A stretch of 64,000 nt of DNA from Serinus canaria (GCF_022539315.1 NC_066323.1:12513219-12577218); one strand, 5' to 3'; counted from the stretch's first letter, positions 25,275 to 37,495 are shown. Numbers and translations are program-made. Notes: generated from the letters alone by a model not told the origin.

Positions 25275-25857
25275 GGGGTGCCTCAGGCACAGCCTGGCCA
25301 GCTGGGCAAGGGAGGGGACTGTCCTGCTCTGCTCTGCTCTGGGGCAGCCTCACCTCGAGTGCTGGGGCAGCTTTGGGCACCACAATGAAGGAAAGGCACC
25401 AAACCATTAGAGAGCATCCAAAGGAGGCTGTGAATGGTGAAGGAGCCAGAGGGGAACCGTGTGAGGAGCAGCTGAGGTCCCTTGGTCTGTTCAGCCTGGA
25501 GGAGGCTGAGGGAGACTCTGAGTTACAGCTTCCCCCTGAGGGGAAGAGAAGGGGCAGGCACTGATCTCCTCTCTGTGCTGAGCAGTGACAGCACCTGAGG
25601 GAGTGGCCTGGAGCTGTGTCAGCAGAGGTTGAGGTTGGATATTAGGAGGAGGTTCTGCCCCCAGAGGGTGGTTGGGCTGGAACAGGCTCCCCAGGGAAGG
25701 GGTGACAGCACCAGCCTGGCAGAGCTCAGGAAGAGTTTGGGCAATGCTCTCAGGCACATGGTGTGACTCTTGGGGATGGTGCTGAGCAGGGACAGGAGTT
25801 GGACTTGGTGATCCTTGTGGGTCTCTTCCAGCTCAGAATTTATAATTCTGTGATTTT
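25275..25857 (+). mobile_element. CR1 LINE 3' fragment, plus strand (same subfamily as the 1105 copy)
   Basis: This is a sense-orientation CR1, about 583 bp and 5'-truncated. It runs from 'ggggtgcctcaggcac' to the CR1 3' end, where 'gggtctcttccagctcag' is followed by the terminal octamer-like text 'aattctgtgattttt'. By eye it matches the reverse complement of 1105-1691 almost base for base. The differences I saw are a handful of substitutions, a 1-nt deletion near 25521 and a few bases near 25800 that the first copy lacks. Neither copy encodes protein. Such high similarity suggests two young insertions from closely related source elements. Confidence 0.92.
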
Positions 25858-26616
25858 TCCTATCATGAACTGGATAATTCAGCACACAACTATCACAGCA
25901 TTACTTGCTACTACAAACTCTACTTTGTAGGGGATAACGATGTAAACACAGCCTGGCCCAGGGAACTTAAAGTCAAAGTGATAATCCTAAACATAATTAT
26001 ACATATTCCTAATTTCACTTAAATTCAGTGGGGCACAGAGGTGCACACAGTTGAACAAGCATGTGAGTAATTATTTGCCAGAACAGAACACAACTTAAAT
26101 TTTCATGGTGCGAAGGGCAATTATAATGGGCCCTGGATGTTTGTATATGAAGCATTCCCCTCTTCATTTGGTGGGGGAATTATGCCATTTTTATAGTATT
26201 GCCTTGCTTGTGATGGTTTCTACAGAACAAGCAAAAGTTTAAGAAGGGATTTAGAATCTTGCTCCGGATTCATGTCATGCCAAAAAATTTCTACCCCAAC
26301 ATCCCATTTTCTCCTTCATTCTTAGATTACTCAGGTCTTGCAGTGTTTATGGGAAACCCTGCCCAGTACCAGACTGTGCAGCAGGAGTTACCTGCAGCAG
26401 TTTTATTTTCAGCACTCTCTGCAGCAGTTGCACTGACACACACCAGAGTGCAGAAATACAATAACCTACAGCTTTCTCCCAATGTCAAATGTCTCAGCAT
26501 TGGAGTTCAGCATTTGAATGCACTGATCTCTTATAGGATTCCTGAGTTAAGCAAAAATATGCTCTACAGTCTATTCCAACTCTACTAATTTAAATATTTA
26601 AGCCTTTGGAAGTTAA
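25858..26616. other. Unique noncoding sequence
   Basis: No gene or recognisable repeat is seen. A plus-strand frame of 109 codons (26259-26588) has no recognisable domain and is treated as chance. Confidence 0.5.
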
Positions 26617-26686
26617 AACCTGATTCTACTTTCTCTGAAGGTGATGGGAGTCCTGCATTGACTTCAGTGGGACCAGGATTGGGCCC
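26617..26686. repeat. Palindromic ancient interspersed repeat (MITE-like)
   Basis: The right half contains 'cattgacttcagtggga' followed by 'ccaggattgggccc'. I associate this text with an abundant old palindromic repeat of reptile, crocodilian and bird genomes. The left half (26618-26648) is an imperfect reverse complement of the right half (26656-26686), which supports an inverted-repeat origin. I cannot name the Repbase family with certainty. Confidence 0.5.
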
Positions 26687-26752
26687 TAAGTCACTAAATA
26701 ACATTTTCCATGGTAATAATTATTAACAGCAGTTTTGAAGCTAAAGAAATTC

Positions 26753-26755
<3 letters not shown>

Positions 26756-26787
<32 letters not shown>
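26756..26787. repeat. Poly-T tract, 32 nt
   Basis: This is the longest homopolymer in the window. It lies 25 nt upstream of an AG that could serve as a 3' splice site at 26811-26812, so on the plus strand it could act as a polypyrimidine tract. No AATAAA is present next to it on the minus strand. Confidence 0.95.
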
Positions 26788-26788
<1 letters not shown>

Positions 26789-26812
26789 TAATGCAAGTAT
26801 CCAAAATTGCAG

Positions 26813-26953
26813 GTGGATTTAGGAAGAGAATCAAACAATTATCTGAGGTATGTTCAGGGATGACAAACTCTGAAATCAGGACACATCCAGGGCTGCAGGC
26901 CGAGTGAGATACTGTAGGATGGATTAAGAACTATCAAATGCTGTAAGAGAAAG
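26813..26953 (+). other. Candidate spliced exon (141 nt) next to a poly-T tract
   Basis: Upstream lie 32 T and then 'ccaaaattgcag' ending at 26812, which is a usable 3' splice site. Downstream the boundary reads AAAG|GTAAGTATT at 26954, an almost perfect match to U1 snRNA and the best donor I noticed in the window. The segment is not convincingly coding: one plus frame stays open only to a stop near 26905. If real, it is more likely a noncoding RNA exon or a cryptic exon created by the homopolymer, comparable to exonisation of antisense poly-A tails in mammals. An earlier AG at 26796-26797 might be used instead. Confidence 0.28.
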
Positions 26954-29900
26954 GTAAGTATTATTGATTGGGGGTGGGCTAGGAAAATAATATGCTAATA
27001 AGGTGCATTGCAGAGGTCTTAAAACCTGGCAGATGCATTTTTCTAGGGGGATGCTTGTAGTGTGAGGGGTTGCAGAAGATATGTCTGAAAGGAGACCCAA
27101 GGGGAAGTTTAGTCAATCTTGGGTGCTTTTTAAAAATATTGTCTTGCCTTGTGGTTAAATAATGAATGCAAATCTCCTTTCATGGATTTAAAGCTCTGAT
27201 TGCTGACATGGGAAAACCAGAAAGGTTTTGTTGTTTTTTTTTCTTTATTTTTCCTCTTTTGTAAAATAACACCAAATGACATGGATATCTCTTTGTTCTC
27301 ACATATGAATTTATCTTTGTTTTAGGATAAAAGGAGCACCAGATGTGACTGGGACTGCATTAGCAAAAAAGAGCTGTGCAGAGTATTGTGGTTTTCATTT
27401 GTTAGGGTTGTTGGAAACATTTCTGTGAGTGTCTTTCAGCAGACAGCAGCGTAGCTTGCAGCTTGGGGTTCAAGGAAATTGAAAAATACAATCAAGTCTC
27501 CCCGATTTAGGAACAGAGCTGTGCTGTCATGTGTACAACAGTGCACCCTAGCTATTATCAAAATGGGTTTCATAATTCTAGTAGTTCTTCCATGAGCAAA
27601 TTTGTGACATCACATGATGTCCATCACATATTGAGTAAAGCCATCACATCCAGTTGCAAATTTTGCACACAATCCTGAGGCAGAATTTTTGTTTTGATCA
27701 TATATGATACTATGCTAAATTGTGTGGTATTTTGTCCCATTCCCAGGTTGGTGATTTGGCCTTTCCCAAAGCCTAAGACAGGGAATGCATCCTTCTGAGA
27801 TTCTGGCCAATCTTCTCCCTGTCTTGTTCCCATTTTGAATAAAATGAATACACACTACAGCCATGTAAACAAGAAATGGGGGATCAGCCCTTCTGTGGTT
27901 ATGGACAGAGTATACCAAAGGCAATTTACACTTCTTTTTAAGAAATAATCTCAAATTATATTCTGTTTACTGTGGAGTTAGAAGCAGTGACTGTGCAGGC
28001 AGTGATTCTGCAAGTTACCACCCATCAGATGGCTGTTAGTAATTGCTTGTTGTGTTCCCAAACTTGTAGAAACCATGAAACAATTTAGATGATGTCCTCA
28101 GTTGATGAAGATGATGTGTTATTCCAAAGTAACCTTGCTTTCCATCAAAAGAGACACTATCTCCCCAGGGAAGTTGGAAATGTAATACAATAATACTTTA
28201 CCTGATTAAACTAAGTAACTGAGTGGGAAGTAACTTATATTGCATGACTTTAAAGAATCTGTCTATTAGCTGCTCTATTATATTGCAGCCCTCATTAGCA
28301 AGATAATTCATCATACTGGAAAATGTGAATTGTGCTTTATGAATTAGTATAATAATATTCTGCACCTGGTAGTTATTAATTCCAGTTCAGTCTGATTTAT
28401 CATAACATTAAACTATGCAATGTTTGAATAGAAAAGAAGTTAGTTTTCATGTTGTTCCAAGATACAGTGTGTGGAATGTTTCAGAATAATAATTAGATAT
28501 TGGATAGTACTATATTTTCTGAGGCAGAGATAGTGATTGCTTGAAAATGATATTTAAATGACCCTACTCTGCTTAGAAACCATATAGCCTAAATTGTACC
28601 ATGCATTGCTGCTGGATGGACCTCTACAAGAACATTTCATTCAATGAGAAATGACACTATTTTTGTGCTGACAGTTCCTGTGTAATAATAGTGTTAGGTT
28701 TTGCCAACGAGCTACAATTGTTTCTAATATGACAGTTTGTTGAATTGTTGAATTTTGAATGGAGAGTAATTGAAAATGTACATTACTGTGGACTTCACTG
28801 GGTGAGGCAGGGGAGGGTGGAATTGGAGTTTGCTTCTGGCTCTAGTCGTGTTTAAAATGCACATGATGCAGTTCTGATTGTGTGAACAATTTTTTAAACC
28901 AGTCTTAGAAAGCAGTCATTTGCCAGCAGTTAGCAGGGAGATTATGCTGGGGAGATGATACAAAAATGTGTATATTGACTTAAATTGAGATAGATTGCTT
29001 TAGCTTATTCTACATGCTATTTCTAATAATATTGAATGTTGGTAACGATTTCCCTCAGAGAATCCCAGAATTCTTTATCAGCATTTAATGAATTTTCTTT
29101 TGAAAAACGAAGCATGTCAGCATTGAAAGCACAGGAACACATAGTAAAGTAGTTAGTAGTGAGAAGAAAGTCTAGGTTTGTTGATTCCCTGCTTTAGCCT
29201 CTCTGCTGGGACACTTTTCCCTGGGGCTGTGACAGAGTCAAGGCAAAGTTTGATCTGAGCTATTGCAGGGTCTGGTGGAACACCCTGGCACACCTTTACC
29301 AAGGAGCTGGCAAAATTGATTGTGAGTGTGTCGGGTGGGAGCTGAGGACTTAGGTCGCATAAGTGAGAGAAGAGCTTGACTCTTGCTGTCAGGGACTGGA
29401 GGCAAGTTCTCTAGTGAGTCACACCAGGTTTCAAATGGACCTGCAGCTCTGGGTGTCAGAGGTATCACTCACAACGCTCACCAGGGGGCTTGAGAAGAGA
29501 AGGAAATACTGTGTGGAACACAGAAGAATGATTGTCTCATTCTGTGCTGCTGGCCCTCTTCCTCTCAGGATAGCTAGTGTCACTATTTTTATTCTCACAC
29601 CATTTCTTTACTGTCTAAAACTCCTTTTTGTGGCCAGATCAGTCCCACTCAGCTTTTCGCTTGGGACTCTAAGGGAACAAGAGTTTAGAATCTTATGCTT
29701 GCCCTGTAATTACTTTATTACTGTGTTTTGGAGAAGCTTGTCAAAATCTTTAGGCAAGCACCTAAGGAATGCCATGCCCAGCTTTAATTCCCTGCTTGTT
29801 TGAAGCCTTTAAATGAAATTAAGTCTGCCACACTGGTAGTGCTGCCAATTAGAAAAGACATTCCTTAACTGAATTACTATATGGTATGATGTGAGTAATA

Positions 29901-32559
29901 AATTAAAAAATTCATAAACAATATAATGTAAATTTTTGTGCTTTCTAATTTGCAAAATAATTTTCAGTAATAATTTTGTCTACATTGCTAAGTATCTCCA
30001 TATGCTGAGGTATCTTATGCTAAGTTTATTCATGGTTCAGATCACAAAATCTTTCATTTATTTAAGAAGTCGTGTTCCTAAAATAAATGTCTTGGTTGGA
30101 GTAGGGTTTTCCATTTATGCATATTGCATTGTTTAAAGGGTAATCATTTGTACATGCTGGAAATATATAGGTTTTGATTGTATTTTAGATGCTTCTGAGA
30201 TTAGAGCAAATATGAGTCTCCCTAAATGGTCTAAGTTACAGAGCTGTGAAAAGAATGGATTTTCAATTTTCTGAACAAAATGAACTCCCCCAAATTATTT
30301 TAGCTCAAGTGAAACATTTTTCCAACCTGAATTGGATTTTTAACATCTTTCTGATATTAATTTTTGTCAGTTTAAAATACTTGGTATGAAAAACGCAATA
30401 ATGCTTTTTTCAGAAACGTTGAAATAAAATGTTTCAGAATTGCATGGGTTCTGGATTTAATGTTTTTGACCAGTGCTGCCTGGTGAATGAGGTCCAAGTT
30501 GGCAGATAGGTATGGCAGACCTGACTGCTTTTCTGAGTGAATAAATTACAAACTGAAAAGTTTTAGCATGCTGTACTCCTGGCAGAAATTCATCTGGGTG
30601 ACTGCCACCTTTTCTTTCTTCCAGTTCAGGTCCAGGAGTGAGAGGCGAGGTTTTTCCTGTTCACTGGCAGCCCACAGACACCACTCTAGCTGGTCTAAAT
30701 CAGCATAGCTCTGGTGGGTTTCTACCTGCTGAGGAGCTGCCCCCTTTTCTTCATTGCTAATGCCTTAAAATCATTCTGGCTTGATTTTCAGTTAGTTCAC
30801 CTTGACTTATTGTCCTTCATTATTTTAATATTCATTTATGTTTTTGATCACCTGCTGACTCAATCATTTTTGAGCCCTGGTATTTCATTGCAATAACTAA
30901 TTTCTGTTACTAACGATCTTGACTTTTCTAATAATTGTTTATTTTCTTTTTTCTCCTTTTTCCTTTGTTGTCCTCATTAGTCTTCTGTTACAGATTTTTT
31001 TCTGACACTTCAATGTTTTTCATGATGATGATGATTAATAATTTACATTTTACTTATTTAAACTCATATCATTTCTTGCCCTTAAACAGTGAAAATTGCT
31101 GTAGAGCCCATTAAAATCCCTCAGCTAATTCCTGGTGGGTTCTGGCAATGTATGCAAGTTCTTGTTGCTGGAGTAGGATTTTTTGAGGCTAAGTAATCCT
31201 GATTATCTTTGACTAGGAACTGGCAACATACAGGAACCAGTGGAAAACAGTTTAAAAGTTTGATCAGGAATTTCAAACAGAAAAATCACTCTGTTTTCAC
31301 TGTTTTAGCTGTGTATTGATGTTATCTCTGCTGCTGCTATTCTGCCTCTGATGGGAACCTTGGCAGCAATCCTCTGATTTCTGCCAGTGCAGAGGAAATG
31401 TAGGGCAGTATTGCTGGTCAAACCCTGCATCGCAGGTAGTCCCAAGTGTGAGATGGATCTTTGCTTTACACAGTGACTCATTTTCTGTGCCTGGATGCTC
31501 TGAAGAAGAGAAAAAGCTGCTACTTCAAGTTAACGTTTGACTGAATAATTCACTAATGCTTATATTTTGTAGTTCTGTGAATATTTTATTATAAGCTTTG
31601 TGAAGAATCTGTAAATTCAAGCATGAGATCAGCATGAAAAATGGCTTCCATTTAGATTTCCCTGAGTGTATTCACTATTTCATAACTGTGCTCTTGCTCA
31701 TTTGATGCAGTATATATGACTAGGTATAAATTAAGAACGAGGTTAATTGTTACAGTACAGATTTTATGTGTTGCACTGAAAAAAGACCTTTTAGCAGTAG
31801 ATCAATAATTTTGGCCCAATCATTTCATTGTCCTGTCATTTTAGTTTATCTGTAGTGACATGAAAGATGTGAGGGAGAAAAACTGAAGTGAAATATTTTG
31901 TCATAGTTCACCTGAGAATTTCATTGTGTTTTAACTACAGCATTTAAACAGCTCCACAAGAAAGATCAAATTGTTTTAGTTCTGAGGTTATCATTCTTAT
32001 TTTCCTTTTGCAAGTGCTGATTGCTAGAACTTCAAATATATCTGCAGCTTATAGATGTCTGAGAACATAAAGCACAGCACTCCTAAAACCTGACTTTGGT
32101 GCTTTTATTGGATAGTATTTCTCTCTGAGTCTTGACTTCTCATTCTGAAGCTCTCCACTGTAAGGGGAATCAAAATCAGGCATTGTGTGTTGGTTTGGGA
32201 CTAAGGAGGTTCACAGAGGCTGAGGGAAACCTGTGCAGAGGTACTACTCCCTAGCTGTACAAACTGGAGCTCCTGCTGGCATTCACCCACCGGAGCAGGG
32301 GAATGTACTAATCCTTGGGGCTGGGTACAATGTGCTAATAGAAAAATCAGCCCTGCCAAGTATTTTCAGAATGTTTCCTTTTCTGTTCAGAACACCTCTG
32401 TTGTGAAAGGTTTTGAAAAAATGAACCACTGCTTGAAGTGGAGGGGGAAAAATCAGGTATGGTTTTGATCTCAGCAGGAGCCAGGCATCAGGAGCTGCTG
32501 ATTCTGACAGAGGTGCAATCCTGATTTTTGTATGAAATGGGGGCTGTGGGGTCCCAGCT
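26954..32559. other. Unique AT-rich noncoding sequence
   Basis: No gene is seen. The stretch 28200-28560 is AT-rich with many TAAT cores and resembles a conserved element. Near 30690-30750 the text ('aaatcagcatagctc', 'acctgctgaggagctg') resembles a remnant of the same ancient palindromic repeat family as 26617, but only weakly. A plus-strand frame of 146 codons (29363-29803) has no recognisable domain. Confidence 0.5.
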
Positions 32560-33140
32560 CATGGTAATAGCTTGTTCTTCCTGCATGTCAGCACTGCTGG
32601 AGCTGCAGCAGTCCCCCTCAAGCTCACAAAGGGGGATGTGTCACTCTGAAAAGCCAAAGTCTGTTTTCTGGGGATCTCCTGGCTCCAGTGAAGCCTGAAC
32701 TCACCTGGGGATGCTGTTTTCCAGCAGCCTGAATCTTGCAACCACCTTTCTCAGTTGACTGGTGGGATTTTCTCCTTCCAGCCAGCTGGGTAGGGCTGGG
32801 CAGCCTCTCCTGCACACTGGGGAACACAGGCTCAGTGGCAGCCTGGGTTTTGCAGAGACTAGAGCAAACAAGATTTCCTCTCTCCCCAAAATTCCCAAGG
32901 CAGCGCAGGAGTTGCTGAGCCTATTGTGGATTTGTGAGACGCAGTGGCTCTGGAGTCAGGCCACTCTGCTGTGCTTGTAAGGACCTACAGAGAATAGTGG
33001 CTCTCCCCAGGTAGCTGCAGGCACTGCAGCTCCAGCTCTCTCTCCCCAGAACTGGCAGCTTGCCTGTCTTCCAACCCAGCGAGCGACAGCGCAGCGCGAC
33101 TGCTGCGTCCTCCCGAGAGCACCAGCACCTCTAGAAGTAA
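32560..33140. promoter_or_regulatory. GC-rich segment ending in a compact CpG cluster
   Basis: This is the most GC-rich non-CR1 stretch I see. Its last part, 33080-33115, holds seven CpG dinucleotides within about 36 bp, whereas most of the window has almost none. It is too short for a classical CpG island, but it could be an unmethylated mini-island such as a noncoding-RNA promoter or enhancer. Short open frames on both strands follow from the GC content. No TATA box or clear splice donor was assigned. Confidence 0.3.
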
Positions 33141-33848
33141 TGATGAAAACAGATCTTTCTAATAAGCTGAATGCCATTAGCAGTTTTCATTCTCAGAGTC
33201 TCTGGTGCTGTGTAAAAGCCTGAATAATATTTAAACATATTTTAATAATTGGTGAAAAAAAAAAATCTAAGTATTTTAGCATGTGGCTCTGTGTGTGTGT
33301 GTGAAGGACGAAACTAAAACCTTGAGCAGTGTGCCATGACAGTGTATGTCTCTTTCTTTCTTAGTATTGAAGAAAGGATGGATATTAGGGGGTTTTTTGG
33401 TAGTAAAATATTTATTCTCAAAAGCCAGTGCAGAAACCTTTCCAATTAGGACATGCTGTTCTGCACTGGAAGCTGCAACCAACAGTTTTCAAATATCTTT
33501 GTGGCATCTCCATGATGTCTGAAGATTTATTAAAAAGCTTCTGCTTGGTCAGGCAAAGGGTTGAGTGTAATCTTTCCAAAATCCTGGTGAAATTCAAATA
33601 AATACATAAATTCAGATTTGCTGGACTTCAAAGCAGTCCTCTTGTATTTCCAGCCCAGAGAGAGTTGTTGCAACTTTAAGCAATGTTTGAAATGACCAAA
33701 ATGGAAGCACAGAAGTAATTTTGCTTTGCTGATCCAGTGGCAGGAGAGGCTGTTTGAGGGAAGACAAAGCATCACCAATACTGGAACATCATGAAGGCCA
33801 GATACAGTATCTCTATTTGAGTACCATTTACTCACCTGCAGGAATCCC
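33141..33848. other. Unique noncoding sequence
   Basis: No gene is seen. A short GT run lies near 33289-33302. The rest is ordinary AT-rich sequence. Confidence 0.5.
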
Positions 33849-33961
33849 AATTAACTGGAATTACCACCCCAATTAAGCAGCAGTCCTTGCCATTAAGTAT
33901 CATTAGGCTTAATTTGGTTCCCTGGGAAATGTCCCGATTAAGCGGATTTCATGATTAAGCA
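33849..33961. repeat. Patch of repeated ATTAAGC-type motifs
   Basis: Within about 110 bp the motif ATTAAGC or a close variant recurs: 33871 ('aattaagcag'), 33891 ('cattaagtat'), 33935 ('cgattaagcgg'), 33952 ('tgattaagca'), a related 'aattaactgg' at 33849, and an inverted form near 33906 ('ggcttaat'). Motif clusters of this kind occur in the termini of pogo/Tigger-like DNA transposons and could also be homeodomain or NK2-type binding sites. I cannot decide between them. Confidence 0.35.
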
Positions 33962-35346
33962 CCTGTAATAAATGTTTTAACTTACATATAAAATTCTTTT
34001 TTATTTCATAGAATCTGATCACTAGCACCCAAATAGCAACTAATATGCCAACTGCTACTTTTGTAATTTTGTTTTATTAATTGGCTTGTATATGTATGGC
34101 TTTGTATTGTTAACTTGGCTTTGCAAAGTTTTGACAAGGAAATTTTCATCTTTTTATGTAGTGATTTTTTTTTATGCAAACATATCCCTGTATATCTGTC
34201 TGACAGCATGGCTAATATTTTGTCACTATTTCTTAAGAGAGCAGCAAACCTCATGTGAATATCAGTCATATTTTGAGGAAACACTTCATTTGCTATACTT
34301 TGGCCAGCTTTCATTTTCTGCTTGATGGAAAAATAATATTTCACAGCCAGAAACAGGTATAGAAAACATCTGCAGTGCAAAAATGTCCAAATGACCATTC
34401 ATCAGCTCTCATTTTTCCAAAAATAGATGGTAACAGGTAAGGTGTTTTGAGATCTCTTGCTTGAGTCTATGGCCTAAAGTAGGGCCCATGTTGCAGGAGA
34501 ATGTGGAAGTACCCCAGAGATGTTAAATCAGGAACCCATCACCCCAGCCACAGCATTCCAATGCTTTGTTTGGGTTAATTTACTCTACAGCTCATGAAAT
34601 AAAGCCCCTCTTGAGGAACGAAAAAATATAGTGAGAAATGGAATGGAGAATTGTGGGGTTTAGCACTGCAAATGCATAAAAACCTAATACCAGCTGGTGG
34701 TCTGAGTGTGGGCTGGTGAGATGTTGTTTAGAGACAGAGAAGACAACCAAGGTCCCTTGCAGTACTGAAAACTCACATATAATCATGTGTCAGATTTGCA
34801 AGTCTTGTCTTTAATAGCAGCAACATGGTATCATTGAAAAGTGTTTATTTGTCAATCCCAGAATATTTTCTTGAAGTATCTCTGATTCACTGACCATATT
34901 AATCCAAAGATGAGATTAAAAAGATTCTCACCGGGGATTTTTGGCCCTATGGCCAAGCACAAATTTAGTATTAATTTATTGTAAAAGTTGTTAAATGGTG
35001 ACAGAAACACCCTACTCCTCTGAAGGAAGAGCTGAAATTTACTTTTATTGCTGAATTTAAATTTATACATAGGATAAAAAAAAGAATATGTTAATATCTG
35101 ATAGAATATGTCAAAATCAGTTAAAAATAACCAAGGAAGAAGCAAGGAAAAGGAAGTGGTTATTCCACTAAGAAAGGCATAGAATGGATCAGTATAAGGG
35201 ACTTCTTTAATCAGCCCAGGAAGGGAAGCACTTCTACATACAGTTCTGAATATATGCAAATATGCTTTGGGTCCCTCAAAGGCTAAGGAAAACATACCAA
35301 GAAGAATAGAAACTATTCTAAATAGTTTTCAAATCTCAGGGGCATG

Positions 35347-35453
35347 TTTCTCTCTCTTTCCCTCTCCTCCTTCTCACCCTCATTCTGCCTCTCTCACTCT
35401 CTCTCTCTCTAAATCTCTCTCTTGCTCTCTAGCTCCTCTCTTTCCCACACCAT
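35347..35453. repeat. Polypyrimidine tract, CT-rich
   Basis: About 107 bp are almost entirely C and T on the plus strand, with a purer CT-repeat core at about 35390-35410. Only scattered A and G break the run. Such tracts can form triplex (H-DNA) structures and bind GAGA-type or PTB proteins. It ends in 'accatacaggta'. The simplest reading is a decayed CT microsatellite. Confidence 0.85.
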
Positions 35454-37473
35454 ACAGGTACTAAGCAGCAGAAATAACATGAGAAATTATTGCAATTTCC
35501 TTTAGATAAATCCTGCAATTGCACTGGTCAGAGAAAAAAAAATCAGATTATAAATTGCTTAATGTAGGTTTTTCTTTTGATGTGTGTATAGCTCCCATAA
35601 ATGTTAATGCTGGGCCTGGGCTTCAAAAGGAGAATATGCCCCTTGCTGTACTGGAGAGTTAAGACGTAAGAAAATTTAGAAAACTGAAAAACCCATCTGC
35701 CTTGGCACTCCTGCTATTTATTTATAAAGAAACAAGATCATTAAATCTCTCTATTTTGGGGTTTTTTTCCTAGTTTTCCTGCATACTAAAATATCAGTTT
35801 ATTAATATCAGTTTATCAATTTCTATCAAGTTATCAAATATCATACTAAACCATCAAATTATTTCTGTGTTTTTCTCCTTGGTTGCCTTGATTTCTGAAT
35901 TAACCTTTTCTTTCCCCTCCAACATTACATGTAATATAGAACTTTGCCAACTGAGCTGCTCAGGTTGCTTGTGTGACAGGATGGAGGGATGGACCACTGA
36001 CCAAAAGGCCACCTGACCTTAAATCTTCTGGGGCACTGTGTGATTGGAGGCTGTTGATGTAAGACTTGAAAAGAATTCACTGTAAAGATTGGGAAGAGGT
36101 CTAGGTAATGAGAATAGGTGCATCAATAGCTACAGCCCTACCTGTAAACCTGGAAGTGATCATCTGCCACAGCTCTGGGTTTCAACAAGGAAAAGGTGAG
36201 GGCTGTTTTATTAAACCAAAGCCTTTAATCTGAATAGCATGGCCTTCCTTCCAGAGCCTGAGTCACCTACAAGTGATGAGCAAATGCCATGTCAGCCAGG
36301 GCTGTGGGAACTGGCTGCTGGCTGGAGAGCACCTCTGCTCATGTGGCCTTTCCTGAGGACCAGAAGATGTGAGGAGAGAAGCAGTCTGCTGCCTGAGATG
36401 ATGTGCCCAAAGATAAGACAAATTTTACTCTTCCATAATGTCAATATTTACTGGGGTGGTCTGGTTGTCTTGCCAAAGTGGATATTTTAATGACTGTGGG
36501 CTTTCTGCTATTTGGCCACCTTTATGGAAAATGGAGCTGTAGTGGACAACTGCACATGAAGAGAGACCTCATGGGGGGCAGGTTGAGACCAAGGAGGAAA
36601 TCATGAGGGGCATTTCATACAGTGCTATTGGATCTTCTAGTGTGGGAGGGGATTTTGAGAGCACGATGAAAGTCTCAGCCCCTGCAAATATTTCATGCAG
36701 TCTTGAGCAAAACAACATGGAGCAGAACTCCTCTGCTGATTTTGTAGTTCAAAATAATAGAGCTATTTCCCACTTGCTTATGTTCCCTGCAAGGGTGCCT
36801 TTTCTAGACCAGAAACAGTTATGCATGCACTTCCTTACAAAGAGGATTTGCTGGTCTTTTCTAAAAAAATCTGGTATTTCATGGTATCCACAGTGACTTC
36901 CTGATATATCAGTGAATTTCAAACAGCCTCAGAGGCAATACCCTGGCTTTCACTGAAGATGTGTATTGCTGCTTCCTACTTCCTGAATCCCTTCACACAC
37001 TGTGAAATTCTCAGCACAATAAAAAATGATGCTTTAGAAATCTTTTCCTTAGCTGAGGCCTCTATCTTCCACTGATGTGAGAGGCATTTTGTCCATATGG
37101 GGAAAAGCAGAGGCAGGACCTTGAACTCAAACATTACTCTCTTTAAAAAGCAGTGCTGCAAACCTCCCTATAATAACCAAAAATAATTAGGAAAATATTT
37201 TTTATAAAGTAACTTAGCATTAATTAGCAACAATAAAGTAATTCAGCCAGCATGTTAAGCCATATTCTATTATTTCTAGTAAAATAACTGACAAGGGATT
37301 TCAGATATCCTAGAGAGCACCATTAAACAGAAATTCTGCAGATTTCTGCCTTCGTTTATAAATCCAGGCAGATTTCTGAGACCTCTGTAAGCACATCCTG
37401 TGAGAGTTTGGTGCTAATCAATACTGGATTAAAAAAATTTCACTTGTAAACAGAAGGCTTAGTAATAACAAGC

Positions 37474-37495
37474 AACATGTTAGGAACATGTTAGG
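37474..37495. repeat. Perfect 11-bp tandem duplication
   Basis: The unit 'aacatgttagg' at 37474-37484 is repeated without change at 37485-37495. Each unit also contains the palindrome AACATGTT. Confidence 0.95.

Noticed and set aside
25250..25564. 104-codon plus-strand frame starting before the CR1 boundary
   Set aside because: Almost all of it is CR1 sequence; only the first few codons are unique.
29363..29803. 146-codon plus-strand open frame with hydrophobic stretches
   Set aside because: The hydrophobic runs reflect T-rich codons. No family is recognised and there is no promoter or CpG signal.
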